From NCBI GenBank assembly GCA_003762615.1, contig RIAZ01000011.1, forward strand, positions 62,001 to 126,000: a DNA stretch of 64,000 bases. Direction: 5' to 3'. Source of the stretch: Muribaculaceae bacterium Isolate-037 (Harlan) (GTDB lineage: Bacteria; Bacteroidota; Bacteroidia; Bacteroidales; Muribaculaceae). The translations under genes and the position numbers were made by a program. This document shows positions 34,463-43,162 of the stretch, piece by piece (the stretch's first letter is position 1; the number at the start of each line of letters is the position of its first letter). The notes beneath the pieces are model-generated. The model made no database searches. It saw nothing but the letters and a program-made list of their open reading frames with translations, and was not told the DNA's origin.

Positions 34463-34552
34463 ACATAAAAAGGGTACGGGAACTATTACGTCTTACTGTG
34501 AAGGTTGTGGATACCCTATGGAAAAGACATAACGCCCCCGTACTTTTATGTA
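34462..34552 (-). promoter_or_regulatory. Leader hairpin sequestering the TetR1 start codon, with a four-codon leader frame
   Basis: On the minus strand TACATAAAA (34552-34544) pairs with TTTTATGTA (34470-34462), and GTACGGG (34543-34537) with CCCGTAC (34480-34474), with a three-base bulge: 16 pairs, the last including the A of the start codon. In the loop lies ATG-TCT-TTT-CCA-TAG (34530-34516), a Met-Ser-Phe-Pro leader frame. Translational attenuators of Bacteroides resistance genes have such short leader peptides. Confidence 0.55.
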
Positions 34553-34650
34553 CGAAGAGTCATCATACCTATCTGCTTCCATAGTTAAAAACTTCCACAT
34601 TTTCACAGAGAAAGACAAATATGAACCCTTAAATTCTTATTTTACAGCTG

Positions 34651-34658
34651 CAAAGGTA
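34651..34658 (-). promoter_or_regulatory. -7 box for TetR1
   Basis: TACCTTTG on the minus strand (34658-34651), giving a leader of about 180 bases to the TetR1 start. The nearest TTTG on that strand is 24 bases upstream (34686-34683), longer than usual. It sits just after the ketosynthase stop. Confidence 0.5.
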
Positions 34659-34681
34659 ACAAATATTTTTTAAATAATATA

Positions 34682-35818
34682 TCAAATACAGCTTAATAAG
34701 GCCACTCCATACGAAAATCTACCGCTTTCTGGGACTAAAAGCACGATTTTGTCTCCTTTTTTTAGCGGTTTTGTCCTGATTAGTTCATCAAGTGCGGCAA
34801 AAGGTGATACCGAGCCGACATTCCCCACCCAAGTAAGATTCGTAAACCATTTGTCGGTCGGCAGTTGAATATCTCGCTTTTGTAGTTCCTCGTCAAGTCG
34901 CTTGTAGAAATACATGGATGAGATATGTGGAATAACATAGGTTATTTCGCCTGGATCAATTCCACCTTTTGCAAAGGCCGCTTCAACGGCATCTACAAAA
35001 TACGGTATTCCATATTCATTGAGTTGGCGAACGTCCTGTTTGAGACTCCATATAGATTTGTTCCCAAGCTCACGACCATCAAATGATTTCCATCCGGTCA
35101 GACTGCCATCATCGTTTTTATCAGCCCACATATACATACAGGCCGGTTGACGGTTCGCATACGAAAATGTATGAATCCAGTCTATTGACAGATTGATTTC
35201 TCCGTCAGGAACATTTTTTAGAAGAAGTGCAGCGGAACCATCTGAAAGCATGAAGCGAAGAAAATCTTTCTCAAAAGCGAGATGTGGATGTTCTTCTATT
35301 AAATGTTTGCTCTCCATCTCTTCCTTAAAGAAGCGTGATAGCATGGTCGGGGAAATCAGCTCTGACGCAGCACAGACGGCATTGTCACTATTCCCTGAGA
35401 GGACGGACATCCATGCCGTCTTAAGTGCCATAAGGCTTGTCATGCAAACACCAGACAATGATGCTGTTTCTAAGGAGTGGTCAAATGTTGCTCCATGAAC
35501 CATTGACGCATGGGAAGGAATTAACTGATCCGGCATTGATGTCGCGCATGACAGAAACTGTACTTTGTGTTTTTCGTCTTCGCTTATAAACAATTTGTTA
35601 ATGGCTGAACTGGCAAGCTCAACATTCGTATGTGTAATCCGATGCTTTTTATCCAAGGCATAATACCTGGTTTTTATGCCGTTCTGACGCAGGATAATGG
35701 ATTTCACACGTGACGGGTGGCCATCAATCAGCCCAAGATACTCTTCCATTTCATCATTCCCTACCGGATTGTTCGGGAAGTATGAAGAGGTTTTGGTAAT
35801 AAATACTTCTAAACTCAT
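34682..35818 (-). CDS. Stand-alone 3-oxoacyl-ACP synthase III-like enzyme
   Basis: 378 residues, usual length for the family. Catalytic triad visible: Cys125 in LSGVCMTSL, His near 295 in VIPHISSMYF and Asn near 330 in WVGNVGSVSPFAAL. It makes a C-C bond between an acyl group and a second acyl or malonyl unit. The sequence is divergent from housekeeping FabH (no adjacent fab genes, Met-rich and Trp-rich centre). It is therefore more like specialised synthases such as DarB or pyrone synthases; that subtype is a guess. Flanked by two TetR genes, it could make a small lipid or signal that they sense. Its own -7 box is at 35855-35848. Confidence 0.75.
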   Translation of the reverse strand: MSLEVFITKTSSYFPNNPVGNDEMEEYLGLIDGHPSRVKSIILRQNGIKTRYYALDKKHRITHTNVELASSAINKLFISEDEKHKVQFLSCATSMPDQLIPSHASMVHGATFDHSLETASLSGVCMTSLMALKTAWMSVLSGNSDNAVCAASELISPTMLSRFFKEEMESKHLIEEHPHLAFEKDFLRFMLSDGSAALLLKNVPDGEINLSIDWIHTFSYANRQPACMYMWADKNDDGSLTGWKSFDGRELGNKSIWSLKQDVRQLNEYGIPYFVDAVEAAFAKGGIDPGEITYVIPHISSMYFYKRLDEELQKRDIQLPTDKWFTNLTWVGNVGSVSPFAALDELIRTKPLKKGDKIVLLVPESGRFSYGVALLSCI

Positions 35819-35847
35819 AAATTACATAATACTTGTTATCTTTTTGG

Positions 35848-35855
35848 CAAAGGTA
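35848..35855 (-). promoter_or_regulatory. -7 box for the ketosynthase gene
   Basis: TACCTTTG on the minus strand (35855-35848), about 30 bases before the start at 35818. No TTTG is found 19-21 bases upstream. Confidence 0.5.
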
Positions 35856-35897
35856 TGGCATTTTTATGAATTAGAGAAATATTTCCGTAATTAAAAT

Positions 35898-36503
35898 CTA
35901 AATCCTGAGTAACTTATAGAGATTCATCAACTGCATTCTCAGTTCAACTGTGTTCAATCCGACAGACAATGAGTCTATATATGATTGTCCATAAAAGAGG
36001 TTCATAAAATTACGAGCAGTATTCATTATATCAATATCGCTCTTTATTTCCTTATGTTCAATGGCTTTTTGCAACACTCCAATCCAAATTATAACCTCCT
36101 GATTCCTGTTTTCAAGGTACTGAGAGTGTAAATCTGGGAAATATTTGCATATTTGCAAAATCAATGACATATATGCTCTACTTGCATTTTGCACGTTTTT
36201 GCCTACATCGTTAAAACGATTCATAGTCTCTTGACAGCCATTCACATAAGCCTCTATAAAATCTTTCAGTGAATCAAATTCCGTTTGAGTGATTTTCTGT
36301 TTCAAATTCTGCGTATCAACCAAATAGTATTTTACTACGGAATAGAATAAGCCCAATTTGTCTTTGGCATAATATGTTATGGCACCGCGCGTCATGCCGG
36401 AAGCATTTTCTATATCAGCTATGCTTACGGCTTCAAATGGTTTGGATAGGAACAGCTTAAACGCTTCATGATAGAGCTGTTCTTTACGGTTGTTTTTATT
36501 CAT
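35898..36503 (-). CDS. TetR-family regulator 2
   Basis: 201 residues. TetR helix-turn-helix at 10-55: EQLYHEAFKLFLSKPFEAVSIADIENASGMTRGAITYYAKDKLGLFYSVV. The rest is helical with possible ligand pocket. It differs from TetR1 outside the DNA-binding domain. A consensus promoter (36543-36574) precedes it, and a dyad TTACATT-ACG-AATGTAA (36603-36619) lies upstream of that promoter as a candidate operator. Confidence 0.82.
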   Translation of the reverse strand: MNKNNRKEQLYHEAFKLFLSKPFEAVSIADIENASGMTRGAITYYAKDKLGLFYSVVKYYLVDTQNLKQKITQTEFDSLKDFIEAYVNGCQETMNRFNDVGKNVQNASRAYMSLILQICKYFPDLHSQYLENRNQEVIIWIGVLQKAIEHKEIKSDIDIMNTARNFMNLFYGQSYIDSLSVGLNTVELRMQLMNLYKLLRI

Positions 36504-36542
36504 TTAGCTCTGATTCAGATGATTCGACATGTAATTACTGCA

Positions 36543-36574
36543 CAAAATTAATAAATTAATTAGGAGAGGGCAAA
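36543..36574 (-). promoter_or_regulatory. Promoter of TetR2
   Basis: On the minus strand TTTG (36574-36571), 20 bases, TAATTTTG (36550-36543): a full consensus match, about 40 bases before the start codon. Confidence 0.7.
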
Positions 36575-36592
36575 TAATTCGTTATATTTATG

Positions 36593-36619
36593 TACCTTTG
36601 TATTACATTACGAATGTAA
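36593..36619 (+). promoter_or_regulatory. Divergent -7 box and TetR-type dyad
   Basis: TACCTTTG (36593-36600) followed directly by TTACATT (36603-36609), ACG, AATGTAA (36613-36619), where a repressor would block initiation. The only frame after it (ATG 36628) has 14 codons. The gene once controlled here is probably lost at the junction with the tra operon. Confidence 0.5.
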
Positions 36620-36725
36620 ACTAATTTATGGCAGCCCGGGGCATAACAGTGAAAATGTGGAAATTTTGATTGTGGAATGTGCCTTGGACTGCCTTTTTCA
36701 ATACAGTTGTTATCATTTATATCCA

Positions 36726-37247
36726 TTACAAATCTGCACAAAGCAACTGATATTCTATCCATCGCCGACGCCAAATCCCGGAATGATGCTTGCCTTTGTA
36801 ATGACAAAAAGAAAGATAATCAGCCAGAATATTCCTGTCACCGGCTTCTATCCTACGCAACAGACGACTTTTCTTATATCCCTTTCCTCCAAGAACTGGA
36901 GCCGGACCACAGTTATAGCTCAGACAGGCAAGCAACAGGCTGTCCGCCCCGTATGACCGATACAGGGCGCAGAATTTCCGTAAATCCTTTCTAAGTAAGG
37001 CGTCAGCCTGACGTTCAGTGAGTTGCACGCCTTTACGGTATGATTCGCCCGGCTGGACAACATGACCATAGCCAATGGTCGGCCAGTGTTCCGGGCGATG
37101 AAGTGTCTCGTAATGTTTGATAATCAGTACAGCCCGCTCAAACGGAGGCAGCTCCATGAGCCGCCGCACCGTAGGCTGGGCTGAACCTGACTCTATACAG
37201 ATACAGACAAACAGGACGATGACAAGTATTCTGAATTTATTTCGCAT
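36726..37247 (-). CDS. GH24 lysozyme-like muramidase of the tra operon
   Basis: 173 residues with signal peptide (MRNKFRILVIVLFVCICIESGSA). Catalytic region LIIKHYETLHRPEHWPTIGYGHVV: Glu47 and the TIGYGH motif characteristic of GH24/T4-type lysozymes, then LTERQADALLRKDL and LSYNCGPAPVL. It should cut glycan strands in the periplasm to let the conjugation channel pass. It overlaps the coupling-protein gene by 11 bases, last gene of the tra operon. Confidence 0.85.
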   Translation of the reverse strand: MRNKFRILVIVLFVCICIESGSAQPTVRRLMELPPFERAVLIIKHYETLHRPEHWPTIGYGHVVQPGESYRKGVQLTERQADALLRKDLRKFCALYRSYGADSLLLACLSYNCGPAPVLGGKGYKKSRLLRRIEAGDRNILADYLSFCHYKGKHHSGIWRRRWIEYQLLCADL

Positions 37248-39423
37248 GGGCTCTCCGTTGTATTTCCGCTATCATCGTCTTCACTTCGATTCCCACACGA
37301 AGAAAGTTCTTATACAACACTCGTTCCCTTTCTTCTTTCGACGGGAAAGTATAGAACTTGGGCAGCTCCACATATTCGGCTTCCTCCCTGGCTATCTCCG
37401 CCATGTCGAAATCCGTCTTGCAAAAGAATTTGGTGGTCTGGAACTCTTCCGATTCCTGTATATTCATGCTGTCGCCGCGCCCAGTCTTGGTCTTGACGAA
37501 ATCCCTTGCCGTCTGTCCGCATATCCAGCCGGTCGGCATATCCGATATTTTGCTTGCAGGCACAAGGCTGTCAAGGTTTTCGTTCAGGTTGATACTCGTC
37601 TTGTCACGGTCTATGGTGACGCCTCTCTTGAGCTGCACCACCTTTCCGAAGATGTCATTCGACAACCATTCCAGCGTTTCTTTGCTTCTTGCCGAACCAC
37701 TCACCACATTTCCCACAGTCGTGATGATCTTTTGCATGCCCACTTTGCCATAGTCGGCCTCCAACTGCGGCAATTCCTGAAAACCAAGCGTTACGCTTAC
37801 CTTATTGCTTCGGGCAGTACCGATAAGGCGATCTATTTTGTGGAAGTACAGGGTCGGCAACTCATCGACGATGATACTCACCGGGATATTCTTCCCCTGG
37901 CCGGTATTCACTCGCGTGACAAGGCGGTTAAGGATAAGGGCGTTCAACGCTCCGATTATGCTCTCCATTTCGGGGTCGTTCGCTATCAGCAGATACGACG
38001 GGTTCTTAGGGTCGCTAACCTTCAGATCGAAATCATCACCATCACGATGGAATATCCAATACGATTCCTTGGTAGCGAGACGTGAGGTATAGACACGGAG
38101 CGTACCGATCATACCCTCCAGCTGCTCCATCGCCTTATTCTGCAAAGCGGTCTGGAACGGACCGAGCAACGGTGCCACCTCGTTGTCGGTCTGCAGCACA
38201 TCGAAGATGGTCTGATAGCTTTGGTTAAGAAACGAGAGGATATGCGGCATATCGCTGTATTTACCAAGCCAATAGGCCGGTTCTGTCACCGGACCGTCCT
38301 TGTATTCACGCACGATGCCTGTCGGTTTCCATATCCTTGTCACCGGGTCTTGCACCTTGTCAGCGTAAAGTTGTCTGCCGGAGGAATCATACGGTTCTTT
38401 CTCATAGTTCACGAAGAAATAGATACAAGCGGCAAGGAAGTTCACGGCCGAGGTCTGGAAGAACTGGTCAGAACCGCCACCGCCTTCTTTCTTTCCCTTC
38501 TGCAAAGATTCAAGCAAGGTCTCGGCGGTCTCGCTGGCTGCTGCAAGGTTCGGAATGTATTTCGCCTGTATCGGGTTTACACGCCGGGAATACTCCACAT
38601 CAACGAAATTGATGACATTGAACTGGCAGTTTGCCGGTGTCTTTCCCTGTCGCTTGTTTTTCAGATAGTGATAGTATAGTTTGGTGGCTAAGGTAGGGAA
38701 CTTGTAATCATACACCACCATAGCGAAGCCTTTGGCGGAGTGCTGACGAATGAACGGCTCGATGATACTGAATGTTTTGCCCGAGCCGGGAGTGCCAACG
38801 ACCCATGTGCCTCTGAAAGGGTTGGAAACGGACACGCAGCCCCGGCGGAATTTCCCTTTGTAATAGAAACGCATGGGGATGTTCACCGAATACTTGTTCT
38901 CCACCGCTTCGGTTGCCTGCTCAAAACTTTCATTCTCAAAGTTGAAGCGGTCTTTCAACAGTCCTTCCTTCAGAAACTTTGAGATATTGTCAAGAGCAAT
39001 ATGGATGAGCACCGCACCGACAACGGACAGTATCATGTAAAGCCAGATGTTTACCTTCAGCGTGTAGATGCGCGGCATTATCGAGAAACCGAAGAGCCAC
39101 ACGGACAGTACGACCAGACCGACACCGCCGAGCAACGGATAAAGCACTTGCTTCCGGGCATCCATCTCAAGGTGTTTCTTGTTGCGCGTTCCCACACAGG
39201 TGATGCAGATAAGAAGGAAGGTCGTCACCTTGGCATATATCAGGTTTCCGTCATGGTAGATGAACCATGTCTTGATACGGTCATGGATGTCCACGAGTAC
39301 CCCGTTCCAATGGTCAAGGGTCTCCGGATCGACGGCATACTCGAAAAATTCCAGCAGCAGCGAGATATAGACCGCTGCACGGAATATCTTGTAAAGTCCT
39401 TGTATCTCTTTTGTTTCTTCCAT
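37237..39423 (-). CDS. VirD4-like type IV coupling protein (conjugation ATPase)
   Basis: 728 residues. Several membrane helices in the first 150 residues, then an ATPase with Walker A GTPGSGKTFSI near 213 and Walker B VSIIVDELPTLYF near 518. Arg/Gln motifs (RSNKVSVTLGFQELPQLE) follow. It docks the relaxosome to the secretion channel and pumps DNA across the inner membrane. It is placed after the channel genes, as in other Bacteroidales ICEs, with 3 bases to the preceding gene. Confidence 0.9.
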   Translation of the reverse strand: MEETKEIQGLYKIFRAAVYISLLLEFFEYAVDPETLDHWNGVLVDIHDRIKTWFIYHDGNLIYAKVTTFLLICITCVGTRNKKHLEMDARKQVLYPLLGGVGLVVLSVWLFGFSIMPRIYTLKVNIWLYMILSVVGAVLIHIALDNISKFLKEGLLKDRFNFENESFEQATEAVENKYSVNIPMRFYYKGKFRRGCVSVSNPFRGTWVVGTPGSGKTFSIIEPFIRQHSAKGFAMVVYDYKFPTLATKLYYHYLKNKRQGKTPANCQFNVINFVDVEYSRRVNPIQAKYIPNLAAASETAETLLESLQKGKKEGGGGSDQFFQTSAVNFLAACIYFFVNYEKEPYDSSGRQLYADKVQDPVTRIWKPTGIVREYKDGPVTEPAYWLGKYSDMPHILSFLNQSYQTIFDVLQTDNEVAPLLGPFQTALQNKAMEQLEGMIGTLRVYTSRLATKESYWIFHRDGDDFDLKVSDPKNPSYLLIANDPEMESIIGALNALILNRLVTRVNTGQGKNIPVSIIVDELPTLYFHKIDRLIGTARSNKVSVTLGFQELPQLEADYGKVGMQKIITTVGNVVSGSARSKETLEWLSNDIFGKVVQLKRGVTIDRDKTSINLNENLDSLVPASKISDMPTGWICGQTARDFVKTKTGRGDSMNIQESEEFQTTKFFCKTDFDMAEIAREEAEYVELPKFYTFPSKEERERVLYKNFLRVGIEVKTMIAEIQRRAHAK

Positions 39424-39426
39424 AGT

Positions 39427-40212
39427 TTACTCTGTTGTCTGTTCCTGTGTTGATTCCTGTGACTGTTCTGAAGTCTGCTCTTCCTCAATCCTGTACCAGC
39501 GACCGTTGACCTTGACCGCATCCATACCGAGGTACGTACCTTTTTCCTGAAGGGCTGCATCTATACGGTCGATACTTATCGTACCGATACCACTGATGCC
39601 TTGTAAGTAATCCCTGTCAAGACTGGACAACTCGCCGATGCATGTAATCCCTTGGGAGTCCAGAATTGATTTAATAGACGGCGGAATATTCAGACCAGAT
39701 ACTGGTTCTGAGAGACAGTCCATCTCGTTCCCAAGGCTATTGTCTATTTCTATATCAAGTCCCGCCTTAATTCTCTTCAACGAGTCAATCCTGATTTCAA
39801 GCTGCGCTATCGTGTTTTTCCTCTGCCGTATCTTTTCCTTGATTTCGTTGGTCTCGTTTATGAGTTTTCCCTTGATGGTCAGCAGCCTTTTCTGTTTCGA
39901 TTTCATTGACCGGTTCCCGGATTCAAGGCAAGACTGTTCATATCTGAGCTCTTTGACAAGTTTATCCAGCTCTGTCGCATGGTTTTTCAGGACAGTGTTT
40001 CTCTCATTGTCGGATGCCATGTCACCGAGGATGCCGTCAAAGCGGCTGAGCAGGGAATCCATGGTGTCTTTCCGTGATTGCAGGAAATCACAAATCTGTT
40101 GTAACTCCTGACGATGGGATTCCGCCTTCACGGAGTTGTAAGTCTGTATCAGCACCAGCAATATCAGTACGATGCCGAAAAGGATATGTATGATGTTCAT
40201 ATTGTTCTTCAT
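39427..40212 (-). CDS. Membrane-anchored coiled-coil protein with HhH-like C-terminus
   Basis: 261 residues. One N-terminal helix (IIHILFGIVLILLVLIQTY), a coiled coil at about 30-165 (LQSRKDTMDSLLSRFDG...IAQLEIRIDSLKRI), then IPPSIKSILDSQGITCIGELSSLDRDYLQGISGIGTISIDRIDAAL, which resembles the helix-hairpin-helix fold of the RNA polymerase alpha C-terminal domain. A short Glu/Gln-rich tail ends it. It lies between the lipoprotein and coupling-protein genes with gaps of 1 and 3 bases. It may link DNA to the channel; function is inferred only. Confidence 0.6.
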   Translation of the reverse strand: MKNNMNIIHILFGIVLILLVLIQTYNSVKAESHRQELQQICDFLQSRKDTMDSLLSRFDGILGDMASDNERNTVLKNHATELDKLVKELRYEQSCLESGNRSMKSKQKRLLTIKGKLINETNEIKEKIRQRKNTIAQLEIRIDSLKRIKAGLDIEIDNSLGNEMDCLSEPVSGLNIPPSIKSILDSQGITCIGELSSLDRDYLQGISGIGTISIDRIDAALQEKGTYLGMDAVKVNGRWYRIEEEQTSEQSQESTQEQTTE

Positions 40213-40213
40213 T

Positions 40214-41002
40214 TTAGTCGTTCAATGTTACCACGGGTCTTACTTTATGGGATTGAAGCTTGGGCGTCTCCTGCACAGCACCGCTGCCGAGCGAATAGAG
40301 CCAGGCTTTCGAGGTTTCCTGTCCTGACACCTCTGTGGATGTCCAGTACCATACTTCGTCCGCCTCGTCTGGCAACGGCTCTCCGCCACATCTCTCAATG
40401 ATATGGTTGATGTACGGCTTGGCTACATACAGCAGACGCATCTGGGCCACTGAGGGAATATAGGCACTCTGTCCGTAACGCCACATCGCAAATACGGCAT
40501 TGGCAGCAGGTGAACCGCAGCCGTTACAGGCATACATTTCGTAGGTGTTGGCATTGCCGTCATGTGCGTACAGGTCTGCGGATGTTCCCTGTGCCACGCC
40601 CACGCTGTCGGCAAAGGCTTCGTTCGACAAATCGCGGAGATACACGGCATATCCTTTCCCTTCCGTCTTTTCATCATAGCCGAGATGGAACACCACGGCA
40701 ATAGGCTCCTTATCCAGACGCTCACATTCCTCAAAAGGCATGACACGACCGTCGGTACAGAGCACATGGCCTACCTGCATCGAGGTGTCGATAATCTCGT
40801 GATGCCCGTCACAGGATGCGAGTGCCACAGACAGCACAAGCGAAAACAGACAGAAGTAGTTACATCGTAACATCTTCCACGCCCGGTTCCATTTCACTTT
40901 CAGCCCCTTGCTTTTGGAACGGAGTTCCGTCTGCTTACGGGCATTGACTCGATTGATTATCTTGTTCATACGGTTCAGTATTTTCACATAATTGGTTTTC
41001 AT
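40214..41002 (-). CDS. Lipoprotein with DUF1566/fibrobacter-paralogous-like lectin fold
   Basis: 262 residues from 41002, but residues 1-43 are basic and a better lipoprotein start is Met44 (40873): MLRCNYFCLFSLVLSVALASC. The upstream start is kept because it is only 6 bases from the previous stop. C-terminal pattern YIPSVAQMRLLYVAKPYINHII, WYWTSTEVSGQETSKAWLYSLGSG, HKVRPVV matches DUF1566/FISUMP-type domains often found on Bacteroidetes surfaces. A similar domain ends the lipoprotein at 53467. It may act in mating-pair contact. Confidence 0.65.
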   Translation of the reverse strand: MKTNYVKILNRMNKIINRVNARKQTELRSKSKGLKVKWNRAWKMLRCNYFCLFSLVLSVALASCDGHHEIIDTSMQVGHVLCTDGRVMPFEECERLDKEPIAVVFHLGYDEKTEGKGYAVYLRDLSNEAFADSVGVAQGTSADLYAHDGNANTYEMYACNGCGSPAANAVFAMWRYGQSAYIPSVAQMRLLYVAKPYINHIIERCGGEPLPDEADEVWYWTSTEVSGQETSKAWLYSLGSGAVQETPKLQSHKVRPVVTLND

Positions 41003-41008
41003 GACTTC

Positions 41009-41515
41009 TTATTTTACAGGTAGTTTGACTCCTAACACGATGCCTGTGCAGAACAGGTCTTTGCCTTTTATCATCAGGTCTGACTTCACCTGCCAGTACA
41101 CCTGCCAACCGCCACGCAGCCGGTAGTTGTGCTCATACCCAGCATGTATGCCGCCCAGCACCTTGTGGGTGTCCGAGCCGAGCGAACCGCCGAAGCGAAA
41201 ACTGCCGTAATGGTTGCGACCTCTGACCACGCATGGCTTGTAGGCAACACCGACGCTCCATGAACGGTAGTTCTTCCAGAAAGAATCCGGGCAGACATGG
41301 CCACATGAGGCACATTTATCCCACTTGAGATAACCGTTGGCGAAAAACTCCCAGGCATTGTGATAGGCGTTCTCACGCTCATAGCTGAGAGTAGCATCCA
41401 GACCGTTCTCATACAAGAGACCGATACCCAAAGACACCCGTCCGTCACGATCACCGGCAAAAGCTGAGGATGATATGGCAAGCACAGCGACAAGAATCAT
41501 CAGTATCTTCTTCAT
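41009..41515 (-). CDS. traO: Conjugative transposon protein TraO
   Basis: 168 residues. Signal peptide MKKILMILVAVLAISSSAFAG, then a beta-rich protein with Cys-x2-Cys (KCASCGHVCPDSFW) and GGIHAGYEHNYRL, features of the TraO family of Bacteroidetes conjugative transposons. It is probably an outer-membrane or periplasmic part of the channel. It follows traN after 3 bases. Confidence 0.82.
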   Translation of the reverse strand: MKKILMILVAVLAISSSAFAGDRDGRVSLGIGLLYENGLDATLSYERENAYHNAWEFFANGYLKWDKCASCGHVCPDSFWKNYRSWSVGVAYKPCVVRGRNHYGSFRFGGSLGSDTHKVLGGIHAGYEHNYRLRGGWQVYWQVKSDLMIKGKDLFCTGIVLGVKLPVK

Positions 41516-41518
41516 GGT

Positions 41519-42367
41519 TTATTCCTCCCTCAATAATGCGTTGCTGAATCCGTCGGCCGACAGCACATCCTCATAGTCGATGTTCAAGGATATGGTGCGT
41601 CCGGAAATCTGTTTCTCCGTCAGCTCCACCGTCAGCACCTTGTCGTTTGGGAAAGTAAGTTTCTTCACCACAATCACATTGCGGTAACCGTGGAGGAACG
41701 ACCGGGACTGTTCCAGTATCAGCTCCGGCTTCAGTTCCACAACCTGCGAGTTCGTGGCTTTCGACACTTTTTTGTCGGAGAGTTTGAGCCTTACCTCGTC
41801 AATGTCAAACCGGATGTTGGTGCGGTTCTCCACCGAAAAATCAAGGAAGAAGTAATCGCCGGCCGAATAGATGTTGTTCAATCGCATGGTCATGCGATGC
41901 TTCTTGCTGCCCACGTTACGGAACCTTGCAGGCGATGTCCATATCTGACGCGCATAGCGGTACATATCCTCTGTGGACATCGACACGGCGGGATTGTGGT
42001 AGGCGTTTCGCTCCGACAGTTCTATCTCCTTGCTGGTGACGGCCTCCGTCAGTCGTGTGGTATATAGCAGGGCGTACTGGGTGCGGTAGCGTTCGGTCAC
42101 GATGGTGACAATGGCAAGTACCTCGCCGTCTTCATGCCCAGCTTCCTTGGGTTTCAGACGGACGGTGTTGTTGATGGGCTGGTCGCCGGCAACCAAATCT
42201 GTGGATATGTCCACAAAACGTATCGGTTCGGAGGCGGTGATGACGGTCGTCACCTGTTCATTGACGGTCAGCTGCTCCATTTCCTGATAGGTGGTCTGCG
42301 CTTTGATGGGCTGAAATGCGGCGGTGATTAAGAATGCCGCAAGAATTTTTGAAAGCATTGTTCTCAT
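41519..42367 (-). CDS. traN: Conjugative transposon protein TraN (DUF4138, VirB9-like)
   Basis: 282 residues from ATG 42367, which gives a signal peptide (MRTMLSKILAAFLITAAFQPIKAQ) and overlaps the methyltransferase stop as ATGA. The mature part has LTVNEQVTTVITASEPIRFVDISTDLVAGDQPINNTVRLKP, typical of DUF4138/TraN. By analogy with VirB9 it belongs to the outer core of the type IV secretion channel, with TraM and TraO. Confidence 0.85.
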   Translation of the reverse strand: MRTMLSKILAAFLITAAFQPIKAQTTYQEMEQLTVNEQVTTVITASEPIRFVDISTDLVAGDQPINNTVRLKPKEAGHEDGEVLAIVTIVTERYRTQYALLYTTRLTEAVTSKEIELSERNAYHNPAVSMSTEDMYRYARQIWTSPARFRNVGSKKHRMTMRLNNIYSAGDYFFLDFSVENRTNIRFDIDEVRLKLSDKKVSKATNSQVVELKPELILEQSRSFLHGYRNVIVVKKLTFPNDKVLTVELTEKQISGRTISLNIDYEDVLSADGFSNALLREE

Positions 42368-43161
42368 TGTTGATATTCTTGTTTTTCGTTTGTTGTTTCC
42401 GTGAGTCTCTCGGCCTTTATCCTTTCCTCGGCTATCCGGCAATAACCGACATCGGTCTCGAAGCCGATATAGTGACGTCCGCTTCGGATGGCGGCTATCG
42501 CCGTGGTTCCCGAACCGATGCAGTTGTCAAGCACCACATCTCCCTCGTCAGTGTATGTCCTTATAAGATACTCCACGAGGGCAACGGGCTTCTGCGTCGG
42601 GTGGAAGAAAGTCCCGGTTTTATGTTCTTTAGGAATCTGAATGACAGAGGTCGGGTATTTGTCATCGGCGATGCGGACATCGGTCATACGCATGTTGCCG
42701 TAACATCGGTTGGTAAATGCCTGACTGGTACACCGTCCGTGGTTGCGCTGCGATTTATCGCAAGGAACCATCTGCGGGTGATACACGGGCAGATGCTCGT
42801 AGAACACAAGGATGTCTTCATGCTTCCTTAACGGCATACGGTTGGCGTTCAGATGACCGCTGGCCCTGTCCTTATACCAGACAAGGTTGTATCTCCACAA
42901 TTCAGACTGCGACATCAGCAGTCTTGCAGTGAACATCCCTTGCCCGAACAGGATGACGGGACTGTCCGGCTTGATAATGCGCCGATATTGTTCCCATAGA
43001 GGTTCCAGCGGTATCTGCCTGTCCCAACCGGCATTTTTATTGCGACGGTTCAGGATGCCATAAGGCAGGTCGCACACGACGGCATCGACACTTTTGTCTG
43101 CTATCCGTGCCATCCCCTTTAGGCAGTCCTCGTTATAGATGTTGTCAATCTGTATCATCAT
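42364..43161 (-). CDS. DNA methyltransferase (N4/N6 type, beta group) inside the tra operon
   Basis: 265 residues from ATG 43161, 1 base after the traM stop. Motif IV is near the N-terminus (VDAVVCDLPYGIL, a DPPY variant with Leu) and the SAM-binding motif near the C-terminus (VLDNCIGSGTTAIAAIRSGRHYIGFETD; compare DPFxGSGTT). This is the beta-class order. It lacks an adjacent restriction enzyme. It is cotranscribed with the channel genes, so methylation would rise during transfer and could shield the incoming element. Target base and site are unknown. Confidence 0.88.
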   Translation of the reverse strand: MMIQIDNIYNEDCLKGMARIADKSVDAVVCDLPYGILNRRNKNAGWDRQIPLEPLWEQYRRIIKPDSPVILFGQGMFTARLLMSQSELWRYNLVWYKDRASGHLNANRMPLRKHEDILVFYEHLPVYHPQMVPCDKSQRNHGRCTSQAFTNRCYGNMRMTDVRIADDKYPTSVIQIPKEHKTGTFFHPTQKPVALVEYLIRTYTDEGDVVLDNCIGSGTTAIAAIRSGRHYIGFETDVGYCRIAEERIKAERLTETTNEKQEYQQ

Positions 43162-43162
43162 C

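Noticed and set aside
36628..36669. 14-codon frame after the orphan promoter
   Set aside because: Too short and featureless. It is more likely chance sequence after loss of the regulated gene.
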